From: Epiperipatus broadwayi | Taxonomy: Eukaryota; Onychophora; Udeonychophora; Euonychophora; Peripatidae | Length of the DNA: 64,000 bases | Direction of reading: 5' to 3' | Assembly: GCA_028023455.1 (NCBI GenBank) | Contig: JAQFVV010006341.1 | Coordinates: 868,001 to 932,000, forward strand | The notes under the pieces: generated by a model | Seen by the model: only the letters and a program-made list of their open reading frames with translations | What the model was told of the DNA's origin: nothing | The model's database searches: none | Translations under genes and position numbers: made by a program | Shown here: piece by piece, positions 49,796 to 62,879 of the stretch | Numbering within the stretch: the stretch's first letter is position 1 | Layout: each line of letters opens with the position of its first letter

Positions 49796-50434
49796 GATAT
49801 ATATAAATATATATTCATAATTAAATCTCATGCTTTGTTCCATAGGTTGTTTCAACTATTTCCAGTAGTCATCTTCGGTCTGTAAAAATTTGTGGAAATA
49901 TTAAATAAAATATATATACATTAATTATTGTGCAGAGGATTAATTTATATATTTAAACATCAAATATATGCCAGGTGGGTGCAGAAAAGAGATTGCTGTT
50001 AACTGATAGTAAATCTTTTGATACCTCTTCATGATCTTTAAAGAACTGGGCTAATTCCTAACATCCATTCATATGTTCTTATCACTGCAGCTGTTATTAC
50101 TATGAGATTATTGAACTGATCACCAATATGCAACAGCCAGAATAGTGAGTTTATTGGTTTTTTTCTTCTGAATTTAAGACTAAGAAACAGCATGATCTCA
50201 TTTTTTCAATAATTGTTAAATGAAACATCAGTTGAGTTTTCTTGAAGATAGGAAGAATAAGTATGTGAATGATTTTTTTTATTTTATTCGATATTTTCAA
50301 TCATGGTAGAGAAAGCCATTTATCCTTATTTCCAGGACACTATAAAGTCATTAAATGGCAGCAATTGATAGTTGAAATTTGATTGCAGATTCAGGCTACC
50401 ATTCGATGATGACATTTTATTTAGCTACTTTTTT

Positions 50435-51015
50435 CACATGAAGAAAGATTACATGAACTGGAAAAGGACAGTTGAATATTAAATGGAATATTAGATTTTG
50501 TGAAATTAGAAGAAAAGGTGAAGAGACAATTGTTTTGGAAAATGAAAATGTAATTTACTACTCACATACTAATATTGGAAATCCAAATGGAGTGAGATTC
50601 ATTATAAACAAAAAGTGATAGAATAATATTGTAGAGCTTGATAGTATATCTGAATAGTATATTTAATTATTCAAATTAATGGAAGACATTAAATATGGAT
50701 AATCCAGATTTGTTTCCTAACAAATTATGAACAAATGGAGGATTTTTATGTTTTTAATCAGATCAAATAACATTTTTAAATTTTTTATAGGGACTTTAAT
50801 GCTAGAATTGGAAAATGATTGAAAGATGAAAATGCCTGTTGCAATTTTCAGAAAAAGAAAAATGGTATATTATGAGTTCTTTCTTTGAGAAAAATGGACA
50901 TATAGAAACATCCAAATAAAGATACATTATAGTTTGATTATATTTTGATAATAGAAAGTATGTATTTCAGGATTGTAATGTTCTTTTAAAAAAATTAGCG
51001 TAGGACGTGATAATC
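50435..51015 (+). pseudogene. LINE endonuclease (APE-type) domain remnant
   Basis: Read in shifting + frames: WNIRG-x-CEIRRKGEE, YYSHTNIGNPNGVRFIINK, a decayed IQI..WIIQIC segment, EQMEDFYVFNQIK, FYRDFNARIGK, and VGRDNQLVRKL. These correspond in order to the W-N-x-G..ExRRKGEE, NGVGFIINK, Q-x-YAPT, DEE-x-EEFY, GDFNA-x-IG and SDH-R-L-VR blocks of APE endonucleases of RTE-like LINEs. The catalytic GDFN has become RDFN and the SDH box is RDN. It may extend weakly to about 51480. It lies on the opposite strand to the RT copy at 48298-49795, so it is a separate insertion or an inversion. Confidence 0.6.
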
Positions 51016-51499
51016 AGTTAGTGAGAAAACTAGAGACAAAAATGATTATCTATTAAACTAAAAAATGCGAAATGATTTATATATATATATATGAGTAAAG
51101 ATGCAAAGTTGACTGTAGGTATGAAAAGGAAGGATATATTTGTATCTAAGAATGCGAATAAGATAAAAGATAATTGGGTGATGATAAAATAGTTGAGTAG
51201 TAAAGAATTTTTTTAATCTGGAAATAGTTAAAAGAATATTTAAAAGAAGAGCCAAGAATCCTTAATGTAAAACTTGATTTTATAAATATTCAAAGAGATA
51301 AAGATATAAAGTAAGTAGAGTTGGAGATTTTTATAGGAGAAAAAGTAAATATGTTATCAATGGTAGAAACATATTAGAGGGATGAAAACCCACATCTTTA
51401 AAAATGTGAATGTCAAGATCTAAATAAATGTGATAAGAATAAGAAAGGATATAAAAATTATTGTTAAAAAAGAAATTTTAGAAAGAAATTGAAAAGAAT

Positions 51500-54170
51500 A
51501 TATTATAATGATATGGAAATTTAGAAGTTTGATATGGGGAGATGGTAACACACCTATCATCTCTTCCCCATTAGTCATAACTGTAATGAAAAAATAAAAT
51601 GAATAAGGAGAATATAGAATAAATGAATATCCAATGAATATGAGCAGAGAATCACCATAAAATAAGTTATAATAATTATTTCCAGCACTATATAAGAAAA
51701 TAAAATCAACAGAGCAGTCAAAAATCAAATCAGCCTTGCACTGCCAAACATAAGACCAAAATACAACACAATTATTTGGATGCACATACCTAAGTGCTAA
51801 TCCATCACATAAAATAATGCTGAGATACTAAAACATACTTATCAGTGTTCTTGCCATATAGTATAGTATATAGTGTATTGGTCAAATATAAACTTAATTT
51901 CTAATAAAAATAAAATGTGAATGAACTTTAAAGGTTATTCCTTTGTGCCATCCAGAGTTATAATCTAGATGTCCAAACACAAACCCCTACATCCATAAAA
52001 TTCATTAAGCTCTAAATTAGCTCAGGAAACATGAACTCTAGGTATTGGGACTGTGAATAAGAGCTAAATAAATGTAATAGCTTGCTCTAAATAATTGTAA
52101 ACAATTTATACGTTTACTATAATTAAATATTTTTCTGGAATAATTTTAAAATCCTTAATGCACTAAGTTAAAATAAAATCAAGTCACATGCTTCCAATTT
52201 ATGTAACAGATAGCTGGAGAAATAAAGACATTAACATTTTTTTAAAACAATTATTTAATACATTAACTGATTAACAATAAACAAAAATTTAAAAAAATAC
52301 CATGATAATATGAAAATTTAAAATTATACATTCTTATCAAAAGTATTTTCATATTTAAAAAAATTAACTGTTTGATTTTCATTTATTAATTGAATTAATC
52401 TTTTTATTAGAGAGTTATTTTTTCAATAAATAAAATTAAGAATAAGAAAAAAACTAATCAGAGATAAGGAAAAATTAACTAAATCCTTTGTATAATTTGG
52501 ATGGGGGGGGGTAAAAAAACCATGTCAAATTTAATAAAATTAAATCAGTAAAAAAAATTCTATAATTTTGAAAGGAAAAAAATCACATGAATAAAAAAAA
52601 CATGTTTCGATTGAAAAAAGATACTAATAAAGCTATTAATTATTATTAATTTTAAAACTATAAATGTAGATATGTGCCTATTAAAGAAAATACCTTTTTA
52701 CCATAGTTGTACTTTTGGGAGTCTTGCATTTATAATTTCCAGCTTTTCCATATAGATTTTCTTGAAGGTTTTTCACTTCCAGTTTAATGTACACAATTCT
52801 TTCCACTTGGCCATAGAGGATTTCAGGCTAACACAGCCAGAATTTTTTCAATAAATTTACCAGGTCAGACTAACACAGATACTCTTGTTCATGATTGGAG
52901 ACAAGGTTTGAATTGCAGATTATATCAGGGCCATTTTTCTTTACATTTTATTCCAGTGAAGCAGGTTACATGGAGATAGATGATGTTTAGCTTTTAACTA
53001 AAATTAGCACATGGTTTTCATGATAGAAAAATTCTTTTTTTGCTGCTTGGATGTTGAACTTTTTCATTCTGATCACGTTTTACCTCCAACTTCACTCTTG
53101 CTCTTGGTAGCTATATATGTTTATAAAAATAACTTTAATCTTCTAGAAAATTTAAATTACTTACACAATAAAAATATGAACTTTTTAAAATTATCTTAAA
53201 AAGATAATCTTAATATCCCTTCACCTTTCGTGCAACCATTCATATTAACTAATACCACTAATGTTACTACCCCTAATCTGACTATGCTGAAACCATAATA
53301 TATCAATATCTGATTTGTCTAATTTATTTCTCTTGTTTTATTCTCCATTTGTATTCTACTCATGCATGTGTGATTGATTTCCTTTTTATTATTTTATTTT
53401 AAGTATGTATACATGTACAAACCAAGTTTGTGAAACAAGCCATTTGCCAAAACTTTTCACAGAGATCTGACTGCAAAAGAATGCAGTGACTTGCAAACCT
53501 GGGGTAGATACAGAACTCTTTTAGATTTTAAGTTTTCTGAGGCTTCTACAGAATACAGAAATATTTTTCTGATTCCTATCTTCTATTCATAAAATCGGTG
53601 ACTTCAACCTTTAATGAAGATTATCTTTTAAGGGGTCGATGGCACAATTTTTTTTTTCTCTTTATTATTTTTTTTAGCGATTCTTTTTTTTTTTGAACAT
53701 TTGTATCATGATTTTTTTTAAATGTAAAGTTGATACTTAGGAAACATTTTATGAAAATGAAATATTGTGATATCAAACATTTGGAATAGGAATGAAGAAA
53801 AAATGCCTTCAATTTATGAAGAAAATGTGATAAGTTATTAAGTCATAAAAATTACAATATTTGAGAATGTTAGATGTATTAGAGAGCTCTAAGATAAAAA
53901 AAAAAAAAAAAAGGCTGCTACAAACCCATGAAGTTTACAGAATTTATAAATTTTAATATTTTCATTTATATTTTTTTTTTGGAAGGCATATAATTGTAGT
54001 AGTATATATCAATTTAGTGGATGTTAGATGACTCCACTATATATGTCTATCTTATAATTTTCAGACATTTATTTATGTTTTTACACTTTTAAAAGCAATA
54101 CTTCATTCTAATTCGGAATCATCTAATTCAGCGACCAATTAGATGCAGAGCTATTATAACCACTTTCTCA
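51500..54170. other. AT-rich DNA between LINE debris and MYG1
   Basis: No gene, RNA or known repeat recognised. A G-run (GGGGGGGG at about 52504) and A/T-runs are the only notable composition. A promoter for MYG1 should lie to the right of this or within it, but I cannot place it. Confidence 0.45.
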
Positions 54171-54174
54171 AACT

Positions 54175-54395
54175 ATTAACTTATGGCTTTCATCTATGCG
54201 ACTTTGGGTTACATTCATCATCAAAAAAAGAGATGGCATATAGCTGCTGAAACTGAGGTGCATTAGGTCCAGTGATCTCGTTGATGAAAGCCATAAAGCA
54301 GAAAGTAATCTGAAGGTGTACTATTGTCTCCATTAATTACTCTAGTTTATAATAAATAGTTGTGGAATAGAGTGAAGAAATCTGCTTTTAAAAGT
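54175..54395. repeat. Family B-like inverted pair
   Basis: CTTATGGCTTTCATC at about 54180 and GATGAAAGCCATAAAG at about 54284 are inverted. They sit where the hammerhead-like segment lies in other B copies (TTGATGAAAGCC..GCAGAAAG). The outer right end TTAATTACTCTAGTTTATAA..GAATAGAGTGAAGAAATCTGC matches 13600-13625. Diverged, with approximate limits. Confidence 0.45.
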
Positions 54396-54871
54396 ATGTT
54401 AAATATACGCAGATAAATTTGTTTTGTTGGTATTCTATTTATATTAAAAAGTATTTGTACATGTTTTCAGTTATTGAAAAAATATTTTTAGTATATGTAA
54501 AAAAAAAAAAATTATATGCATAATTATTACATATGTAAAAATAATATTAATTTGTTATTACAAAAAGCTTGATATTCTGACATGATGTAATGTTTAATTT
54601 ATTTTCATTCTTACATTTACAATGTGTGTATTTTAATCTGTGAAGATGATTGATGTAAAATATCTTAGAAAAATAATATCAACATTAAAATAATTCAGCA
54701 ATATTAAAGTAAAAAAAACCCTCTCATAATAAAATCCAGAAAGATGTGGAATTATATAATTTCAGGAGTGAAAATAATTTCACAATTAAGCTTTTCTAAA
54801 TTTATTTAATAATAATCTATTAAATTAATCTTTTATTCCATTAAAACTGGGTATATAATTTTTTCTTTTAG

Positions 54872-54880
54872 AATTTAGTC
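54872..54880 (+). other. Probable 5' UTR end or upstream-exon junction of MYG1
   Basis: Nine bases separate a polypyrimidine-AG acceptor from the MYG1 ATG. Read in frame they would add Asn-Leu-Val before Met, so the frame stays open up to the acceptor. The sequence therefore allows either a 5' UTR intron or a longer N-terminus (for example a mitochondrial leader) from an exon I cannot identify in the AT-rich DNA upstream. Confidence 0.45.
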
Positions 54881-55020
54881 ATGGCAGAATCCCCTGTGAA
54901 GAAAAAGTGTCATCTCTTACCCAAAATAGGTACTCATAATGGTGTGTTCCATTGTGATGAAGTTTTGGCTTGTTTTCTACTTAGGCAGTTACCAGAATAT
55001 GTCAATGCAGAGATCGTCAG
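54881..55020 (+). CDS. MYG1: MYG1 exonuclease, first coding exon
   Basis: MYG1 (UPF0160) is a DHH-family metal-dependent 3'-5' RNA exonuclease, reported in nucleolus and mitochondria of animals. The exon starts at ATG 54881, nine bases after a good acceptor (TTTTAG, ending about 54871). There may therefore be an upstream exon carrying 5' UTR or a targeting peptide. The reading begins MAESPVKKK and continues with [21 protein letters not shown], where the His and Asp of the FHCDE motif are DHH-family metal ligands, then [11 protein letters not shown]. It ends AG|GTGACA in phase 2. In human MYG1 a longer N-terminal leader precedes IGTHNG; here only about 16 residues do, unless an upstream exon adds more. 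Confidence 0.92.
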
Positions 55021-55404
55021 GTGACAACTTTTTTATATTTGTGGTGAAAAATAGATTTTTAGTATTTCTTGCTAATAAATATATATAGTAGTTCTATTCA
55101 TATTATCAATGTTATTATGGATTTGGTTTCTAGTTTTTAATTTCAAGACAAGCCATAGATTTGAATAAATATTTGGAATTCCATCAATAATAATGATAGT
55201 TACAATTCTGCTTGTAGAAAACAAGATGGATTTGAAATAGTTGATCATAAAAATTGCTCTTTGAGGATTTCAGTTAAATATCTTAAAGATTAAATCATGA
55301 AAAAGCTGAAAATGAGGGAAACCAAATAAAGATTAACTTTTTTTTTTAAAAAAAAAGCATCCTAAACCTTATCTTTTCAGTGTAATTAATATTTGTCTGT
55401 TATT

Positions 55405-55455
55405 AAGACAGGCAAAACTCTCTATACATATTGATCATGTGATGTTTATTGGCTT
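55405..55455. repeat. Minimal inverted family A pair
   Basis: TAAGACAGGCAAAACTCTCTATACATATTG (antisense outer end) runs straight into ATCATGTGATGTTTATTGGCTT (sense outer end). Only the two outer tips of a dimer are left. Confidence 0.5.
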
Positions 55456-55547
55456 AATATTTGTCTGCTGATGGAATAAGAAGAATTTGGACAGATTGAA
55501 GTATTATTCCCACAGGCAAATGCAAAATAGTCATTATTTTGTTTTTT

Positions 55548-56152
55548 AAAACAGGCAAAACTCTCTATATGTATTGCCACTCAGTGCAAGCCAGAGTAAT
55601 CAATAGATGCCAGAAGGCTTGTGCATAAAATCCCCATCTAATGCCTACTTATTCAATAACCTCAAATTAGTTTCTGGCTTGTGGCCTTCGTCAGTGAGGA
55701 GCCTTGGATCTGAGAGCACTGCACCTACATCTTAGGATCTAATGCAACTCTCCAGAAGCCACCTTTTATTTCTACTTAACTACAAAACTATGAGTCTTAA
55801 ATTGCAAAAAACTATAATATTTTCAATCCAAGCTCTTTAGCTTATATAGTCATATAGGTCTGACCTCAGTTCAGTACCCATACATTTTGGTGTCTTTGGT
55901 TTTTTTAATAACCAGAGCCACCACTATCTTATTAGGCAGGATTGGTTTTAAGCCAATAAACAACACATGATCATCATTTCTTATGCTTGCTTATAACTGT
56001 TATTAAAACAGGCAGAACTCTCTGTCCATATTGCCACCAAGTGCAAGCCAGAGTAATCAATGGATGCCAGAAGGTTTGTGCATAAAATCCCCATGTAGTG
56101 CATGCTCATCCAATATCCCCAGACTAGTTTCTGACTTGTGGCCTTCGTCATT
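55548..56152 (-). repeat. Family A direct tandem in the MYG1 intron
   Basis: Two antisense units start at about 55548 and 56005, with equivalent bases 457 bp apart. The second unit ends at CTTCGTCA (56150), inside the CTGACGA core, so on the minus strand the copy begins at the hammerhead core. The first unit's motif has GTC mutated. Imperfect similarity TCATTATTTTGTTTTT (about 55533) and TCATTTTATTTTT (about 56148) may be a TSD. Confidence 0.75.
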
Positions 56153-56439
56153 TTATTTTTCCTGTATGTATTTAATGGTACAAAGGTGAATAATGAAAAT
56201 AAGTATTAGGAAAAAGTAGTGATTTTTGAATTATGGTATTGAAAGAGCTCCTGGACAAAAGAGAAAAAATGTTATGATTTGCATTAGACCTATATTAACA
56301 TTGTAAAGCTTATGATATATATTATATATTGTCATTTTAGGAGTTAGTGATTAGAGATTGACTATTGGGAGATTTATATCAGAAGAATATATTGAAACGT
56401 ATTTAATTAAGGAAAATGGATTAACTGTCATTAACAGGA

Positions 56440-57800
56440 AAGTGATTATTTGGTGAATAATTGATAAATGGACATTCAACATAATCATAGTATTTTATTC
56501 CACAATACTCTAAAAAACGAAGAAATTGAGAAGTTTTATAATCAGGTAGCAATAGAAATCTTTTAGTGATTGATGACTAAAACACCAATGTTAGAAATAA
56601 AAAAAAATGTTATTAACCTTCACGGACTTGGAAATGAAACTGAAACCAGAGAATTTTTAGTGAATTCATTAATTTTTTTTTTTTTTGCAAGACTTTTTTA
56701 AAGTAGTCAAAGCACTATGATTATGTTTATGAATTTCATCCAATTGTAACAAGAATTTAATTAATTACCTTTTTAACATCCACTAATGGAGTATGGGTTT
56801 TAACAACAACAAAAAAATCTGAACAGAAGCAAATTGTTGAACAGATCATTAATCCTTATGTATAATTTTTGAACAGAGTTAAAGAAGTATCACAAATTTG
56901 TACAACTATGATTTAAAGAATGTAATTTTGTTTTTATGAATAATATCAGAAATTGATTTAAAGATTTGTCTGGAAAATCACATAGAAGTAAAAGAAATAA
57001 TTTAAGAGGAATTTTAGAAAAAATTGTATTACATGAAACAAACAGGAAAATCAAAATGGATATCAAAAGTTGTAGTGATAATTGCAAAGAAAAGAAGTTG
57101 AAATTAAAAAGGATAAAGATATTTCAAAAGAACTGAATAAGAAATATCAAAGAACATGCAGCAAATTTAGGCTGAAATATAACAGTACTTGTAAAGACAT
57201 TGAAATCATGGAAAAATGAGCTATAATTCAGAAAATTTCTGTTACCAAAAGGAACTTGCACATTTATTGAAAAATGCTAATGGATAGATAACTGAAGTAA
57301 CAAATATCAAACAGATTGAAAAAATATATCGAAGACATCAAGCAAGACACTTACATAAAATGATATTCATTATTATAAGATGAGATTAGATTAATCTGAA
57401 GATTATTGCCAAAAAATTAGCACCGCTTATACTCATAAAATCCATCTGAAATTTTACTGCAAGAAACCAAAAACGAATAAATAAAAGTATTGAGCAAATT
57501 ATGTTTAGTCTGGATTATTACCCAGTGGTCTGCAGATTAAATGAAATCAATTTATATTGCTATATCAAAAAAAACAAATATCTATTATATCATAGAATAT
57601 GCTGAAAACTACTTATCACAGAATAGTTTTATATTGAAAAAAAAAAATATACTGACTGGTTTCCGGAAAGATCAAGATATTCATGATAACATTCTTTGGA
57701 TAATAGAAAAAAGCAAGGAAATATCAAATACAGGTATATATTGTATTGGGAAGAAACATGGACAAATGTATGCGGAAAGAAGTTATGTTTTATGTAATAT
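56440..57800 (+). pseudogene. BovB/RTE-like LINE, decayed endonuclease and RT
   Basis: The + strand shows NEEIEKFYNQ at about 56515, HGLGNETETREFL at about 56625 (the family's GLG-x-x-NE-x-G-x-RL-x-EF block of the endonuclease) and LTGFRKDQDIHDNILWIIEKSKE at about 57650-57720. The last matches the QAGFRKGRGTRDQI-x-x-x-xWIIEK-x-(R/K)E segment of BovB-type RTE reverse transcriptases. This lineage differs from the RTE copies at 18 kb and 48 kb, whose equivalent is FKSGFSTVDHIQVLREVIE. An 89-codon frame (57541-57810) is the longest left. Confidence 0.6.
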
Positions 57801-58224
57801 AGTGATCTGAAATTACTTTTCAATTAATAATCAAGATGTTGATCAAATAATATATTCCCATTTTGTAAAGATTAAATGAAAGAATTCTAAAAGAATCACA
57901 AGTTATAGGTTACACTTCCTGATTATCATCGATTTACAACCTTATCTATGAGGATTAATTTAAAGTTATGAAATAAGTACTCAATATAGTTTTACATTAC
58001 AAAAAAAACAAATGATTTGATTAATAATAAAAATTACTCATAGTTATATATACATACAGGTAAAATAAAAATATAATTTTGCACTGGTATATTAAAAAAA
58101 TATAGTGCTTTTTTTTTCCCAAATAAAGAGGAGGGAAAAGTAATTGTTAAAGGACTGCAATATCTACCCTTCATTAACCAATTTAACTTGCCATACCATG
58201 CTGACACGCATAATTAACTTTACT

Positions 58225-58491
58225 ATCATATATATATATTATCACAATTAAAAAGATTTATTAATTAAGGTATGAATTAGTTTTTCTTTCGCCGACGAAC
58301 CCCCTCCTTCTCCACCTACTAAAATAAAAAAAAGTTGGAAGTAAACAAGAATTCCCCCCTTTTTTTCCTAAAGGTAAGTTTGGGGTTAAACAGTTGAGAG
58401 GGCCCCAATCTCCCATTTTTAAACCCATATTTTCGAGGTTATAGCCTCAGTAAATATTACTATCATATATATATATTATCACAATTAAAAA
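58225..58491. repeat. 200-bp insert between 36-bp direct repeats
   Basis: ACTATCATATATATATATTA (continuing TCACAATTAAAAAGAT) occurs at about 58225-58260 and about 58459-58494. The DNA between has clear C- and G-runs (ACCCCCTCC, ATTCCCCCC, GAGAGGGCCCCAATC) unlike its surroundings, and no open frame. It could be a retroposed RNA with a long TSD or a duplication product. Confidence 0.6.
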
Positions 58492-60095
58492 GATCCTAAT
58501 ATTTGAATCACAGCTTTTGAATCTCAATGAAAAAATTAAATATGACTTCTAATAAATAAAATAAATAATAAAAAATTATTTTTCAAATATAGTAAAATTA
58601 AATTCAGGCCCAAGTACATTTTTTATGATTAGATTCTTAAAAAAAAACAACAACTTTATTATGGATTCAATAATTAGTAAATCGACAATCCAATCTTTCT
58701 AAAATTAGAGATTTGTCCACCATTTTCAGTTTTTTTTGATCAATCATTTTGGGATTAATCTTCAACTTGGGGTCTTTGAATCCTTTACACTGTGCACTAT
58801 TTCACTTCAGCAAGTTAGGCAACTTTTGAGCCATTATAACAAACTTCCATCACGATAGACAGAAGCTGACTTTTATATCATCTGTGGGATACTAATGATG
58901 AGGTATGGCATCTTTTCATTGCAGGGGAATCATATTTTATAAGTATGGATTATACATGCATTCAACACATATGTTAGAAAATCATCTTCATAAAGTTTTT
59001 CATCATGAGTAGAATAAAATTAATAATCAAAAATACTTTCTTGCTGTGTGATTTCTATAACTTAGGTTGGATTTTCAATCTTCTAACTCTGGCTTTGCGC
59101 TGCACCACTGTTTCATTCTCCGCTTAGGGATATGAAAGAATGAATGTCTTCATCATTCTGTCAAATCTGATCTTCCTGGTCCTAATAGAGTTCTTGCTTA
59201 TAAGAAGCTATTTTTTTAATGTTAATTATGGACTCTTTTCTAGCTTTTTAGAGTCAGCTATCAGCTAATCAATTATAAAACCTTAATTGATTATAAATAA
59301 CATTTTTTTAACTATCATATAAAATGAACTTTCTGTAACAATCTTTGCAATTTTTTTTAAGAAAATGAAAATTTAGAAATTTATTTATAATTCTTCTGAT
59401 TTTTTTTTTTTTGGTTTCCCTTTCTCTACTCTGTCCAAAAATGATGAGATTTTGAATGCTAACGTATTCTCAGATTGAGAAATTAAAAAGTTAATCCACA
59501 CATTAATAACAATATTTGTATATATTAAACGTTATATACTTCTATGTATAATAATTGTGTATTTACTATTTACAAAATTATTATCTTTACAAACATTTTA
59601 TACCCTTTTGAATTCTATTTGATCAAATATTTATTGACTGAATAACTAGATCTAATTATTATCAGTAGAATAACTTTAGATTCCATTTCAATTATTTTTA
59701 TTTAGTTATCTATTTTTTCATTTATTTAATATAAAGTTTTTAATTACTTCAAACTCTACTGGGGTCTTTGTGACTTCAAATGAGTCCATCACTGGATATG
59801 ATATTGTCACAATGGATATAATAAAACTTAATAGTTGATGCTCTCATAAAAAAGCAAATAATATGCTCATTGATTACAACAATCAATCCATATTAAATTA
59901 AGAATGGGCTTTTTACAAAGAATCTACATATGGAACTAGGATCTACATTAAAAAGGTATATATGGTGAAGCAGACTGATAAGACGGGCAATATATTTTGG
60001 CCTGTAGATTCATCTTCTATACTGAATGGATGATAAGAGAAATCAGATTAGATAAAGATGTAGATTTAGATTAGTGGGGAAAACATCTATAACAT

Positions 60096-60322
60096 CCATC
60101 ATTATTTTCAACCATTATCAATCTACTGCCAGATGAAGGTTTCTCCTAGTTCAATTTATCTTCTCTGTTCTCTATCCTCTCTTCTCCACATCATTCCAGC
60201 TCACTTACTTATTTTATCCATCCACCTCATATGGTCTTTTTCCAAGTCTTTTACAATCTCTTGGAATCCAGTTTAAAATTTCAACTGTGTTTCTATTATT
60301 ATCTCTTCTAGTAGTACCTATA
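60096..60322 (-). mobile_element. RTE-type LINE, short 3' end
   Basis: Matches the last 0.2 kb of 48298-49795 on the same strand: the ATTATCAATCTACTG..GATGAAGGTTTCTC end, TCTCTTCTCCACATCAT and TCTTTTACAATCTCTTGGAA. Severe 5' truncation is typical of LINE insertion. It has an (ATC)n-like start at about 60096 with a decayed tail. Confidence 0.75.
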
Positions 60323-62879
60323 ATATTAGACATGTAGAAAATATTAGAAATCACTCATTAGGCAAATTAAAAAAACAGAATAAAAAGATGAGATTACAGT
60401 TAAATATGAAGATAACAATGTTTTCCTAAAGGTTTATGTTTGTGATTGTAAGATTGGCAATAAAGCATTAAAAATCAACAAAACTTTCTGCTTTTTGAAT
60501 CATTCCTCAACAACAGAGGATTCAATCATCAAGGGATTCATTGCAAACTAACAAGGCAGAATGAAAAAAATAACTTAATCTATGGTATTTTCTGTGATAC
60601 GGATATGAAAGTTGGTCATTGAAGAAGAATAGGAAAACTTGATATTTTTGAATTATAGTGTCTGGTGAAAACTTTAACGAATATTCTACTACAAAGAAAA
60701 GTAAGATTATACATTTGATCAATTTAGACTTGGACTCTCTCAAAGTACAAATGTCCAGATTGAGTTTTTCTCTTATGATCATCATACTATTAGGTGATGC
60801 AATTTATTAGAAAAATGATTAATATTTAGCAATATTGGTAGTGAAAGAAAATGAGATTGGTCGGCAATGAAGTGGATGTACTCCATTATCACAATTGAGC
60901 AATTAAAAAATTAATCCTTCCCGAAATACGCTGTTCATTCGAATGTCAGAAAATTGACCTTGATGAATAATAATAGGATCAGATTTGTTTTTAAAAATAG
61001 TAATCTTGGTAAAAGAGAATAACAAAAGTAATTTAAAAAACACAAAACATAATTACTATTAACTATAAAACTGTTTGAATTAATTATTAAATTATTGTTT
61101 TCTTTGTTTTGTTATCTTAATATATTCCCTCTTTAATCCATAAGCAACTTATTTTTATTAACTTTTTAAAAGATAAATTTTAAGCGAAAGTTTGAAGTCA
61201 CATATATTTCTGATAGAAATAAACCAAATAATAACTTTAAGTAAGAGGGCGCTATATATTCGTAATTTGCATTATAATAGTTTTTTTGTTAGAAATAAGA
61301 ACAGACAGGTGTATCATCATAGAAACAGCTGATGAATCTATTTACTTTCCTGCCATATGTACATCCCATGTCTGTCATGAATCATAGATTGACCAGAGGA
61401 AAACATTTGTCTATAAAATTTTATAATAATTAAAAAAGTGAGAAGTAATCATACTCTCAAAAAACAACAACTGTAAATTCTATATTATCTGTCAATCCAG
61501 TTAATAAATGAAAATTATAACTGTAAATAACATTATTCTCACATTGTAAAAAAAAAAAATGTATTTTAAATAACAGAAACCTGAAAAGTCGTGTAACTTT
61601 ACCATTGTGTGTGTATATATATATATATATTTTGTAATTATGATCGACTATGATTGATTGAGTCAGGCATTAACATTTTATTTATTAATATCCTTGTACA
61701 TATATAAAATAATAAAAACATGAATATATAAAACATCTGTACAATGAATTAATGACTGAAGTCACTTAATAAAAAGTTATATAATGTATTAGAATGATCT
61801 CTCTGATATTTTTATACACTCATATATATATGCCTGTGTGCATAATTTGATATATATCATGTATTTAAACAATATGATTGTAGAGAATGGAAATCTATAT
61901 AGATATATTAGATTCTGGACTTAGGCTACCAACAGAATTCAAAGATTGTTGATAATAAAATGATCTTCCATGCAAATGTAACCAAAAAGCATTGGTACTG
62001 AGACTATTTCCTGTTGCTTGTAGAATAAGATGCTGGAGTATCTCGGATAAGAGGCTAGGTACTGTTCTGATATATGGAGTCTTTTCTGTTTTTTCTTTAT
62101 GCTCATTCTCTCATTTTTTGTGTTTATTGTGCTGCTTTTACTCGTTTTGGTTGGTTTAGAACCTGGGTCTCATGAATATTATGCCTTTGTCATCTTTCTG
62201 CATTATCTATAAAAGTAGGATTGTGGGTTTGAGCAACCATTCTGATTACAGACTTTTTAAAGAATATGTGTGTGCAAGTATTTGTGAGCACCTAGGTTGT
62301 CAATGGTGAAGAAACTAATTAAGATAAATATAGCAAATTAAGAATCCATAGTTGTGATCTTGCAATTAAGCAGTACAACCAAGAATCACATTAGAACTAG
62401 ATTTGTGATCGAAGTTTCACTCAGCATATGTGGTCAGTCTTACTTAGGGATCTCACAAATAAGTAAAAGTGTTTATATATACAAGTTCAACTTTGTTTTG
62501 TATTTTTATGATGTAGATGACTTCATGAAGCAAATGTAGATTTAGTATTTAAAATTATAAGCCACATATTCATTTTTTTTTCTAACTTGTTTATTTTGTG
62601 AACCAAATTTTTTTTACATCCATGTGCACATTATCTTATAATTTCATCTATCTTTCAATCACAACCTATGTTCATTTTCGAGGGCTACTTCTATTTATTT
62701 CTTTGTACAGTTTCTTTTATTTGTAAAAGAAATAATTGTAAATTGAGATATTTAATTCATAGATTAAACAAGATTTGTAAAGCAGTATAAACTGCTATTT
62801 TTATATATTGGAATTAATAGACCAGTTTTGAAAGAAAGAAAAAACTATTTATTTATATAATAATAATAATATGTTCTAT

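Noticed and set aside
61615-61630. (TA)n microsatellite
   Set aside because: Short and ordinary for this base composition.
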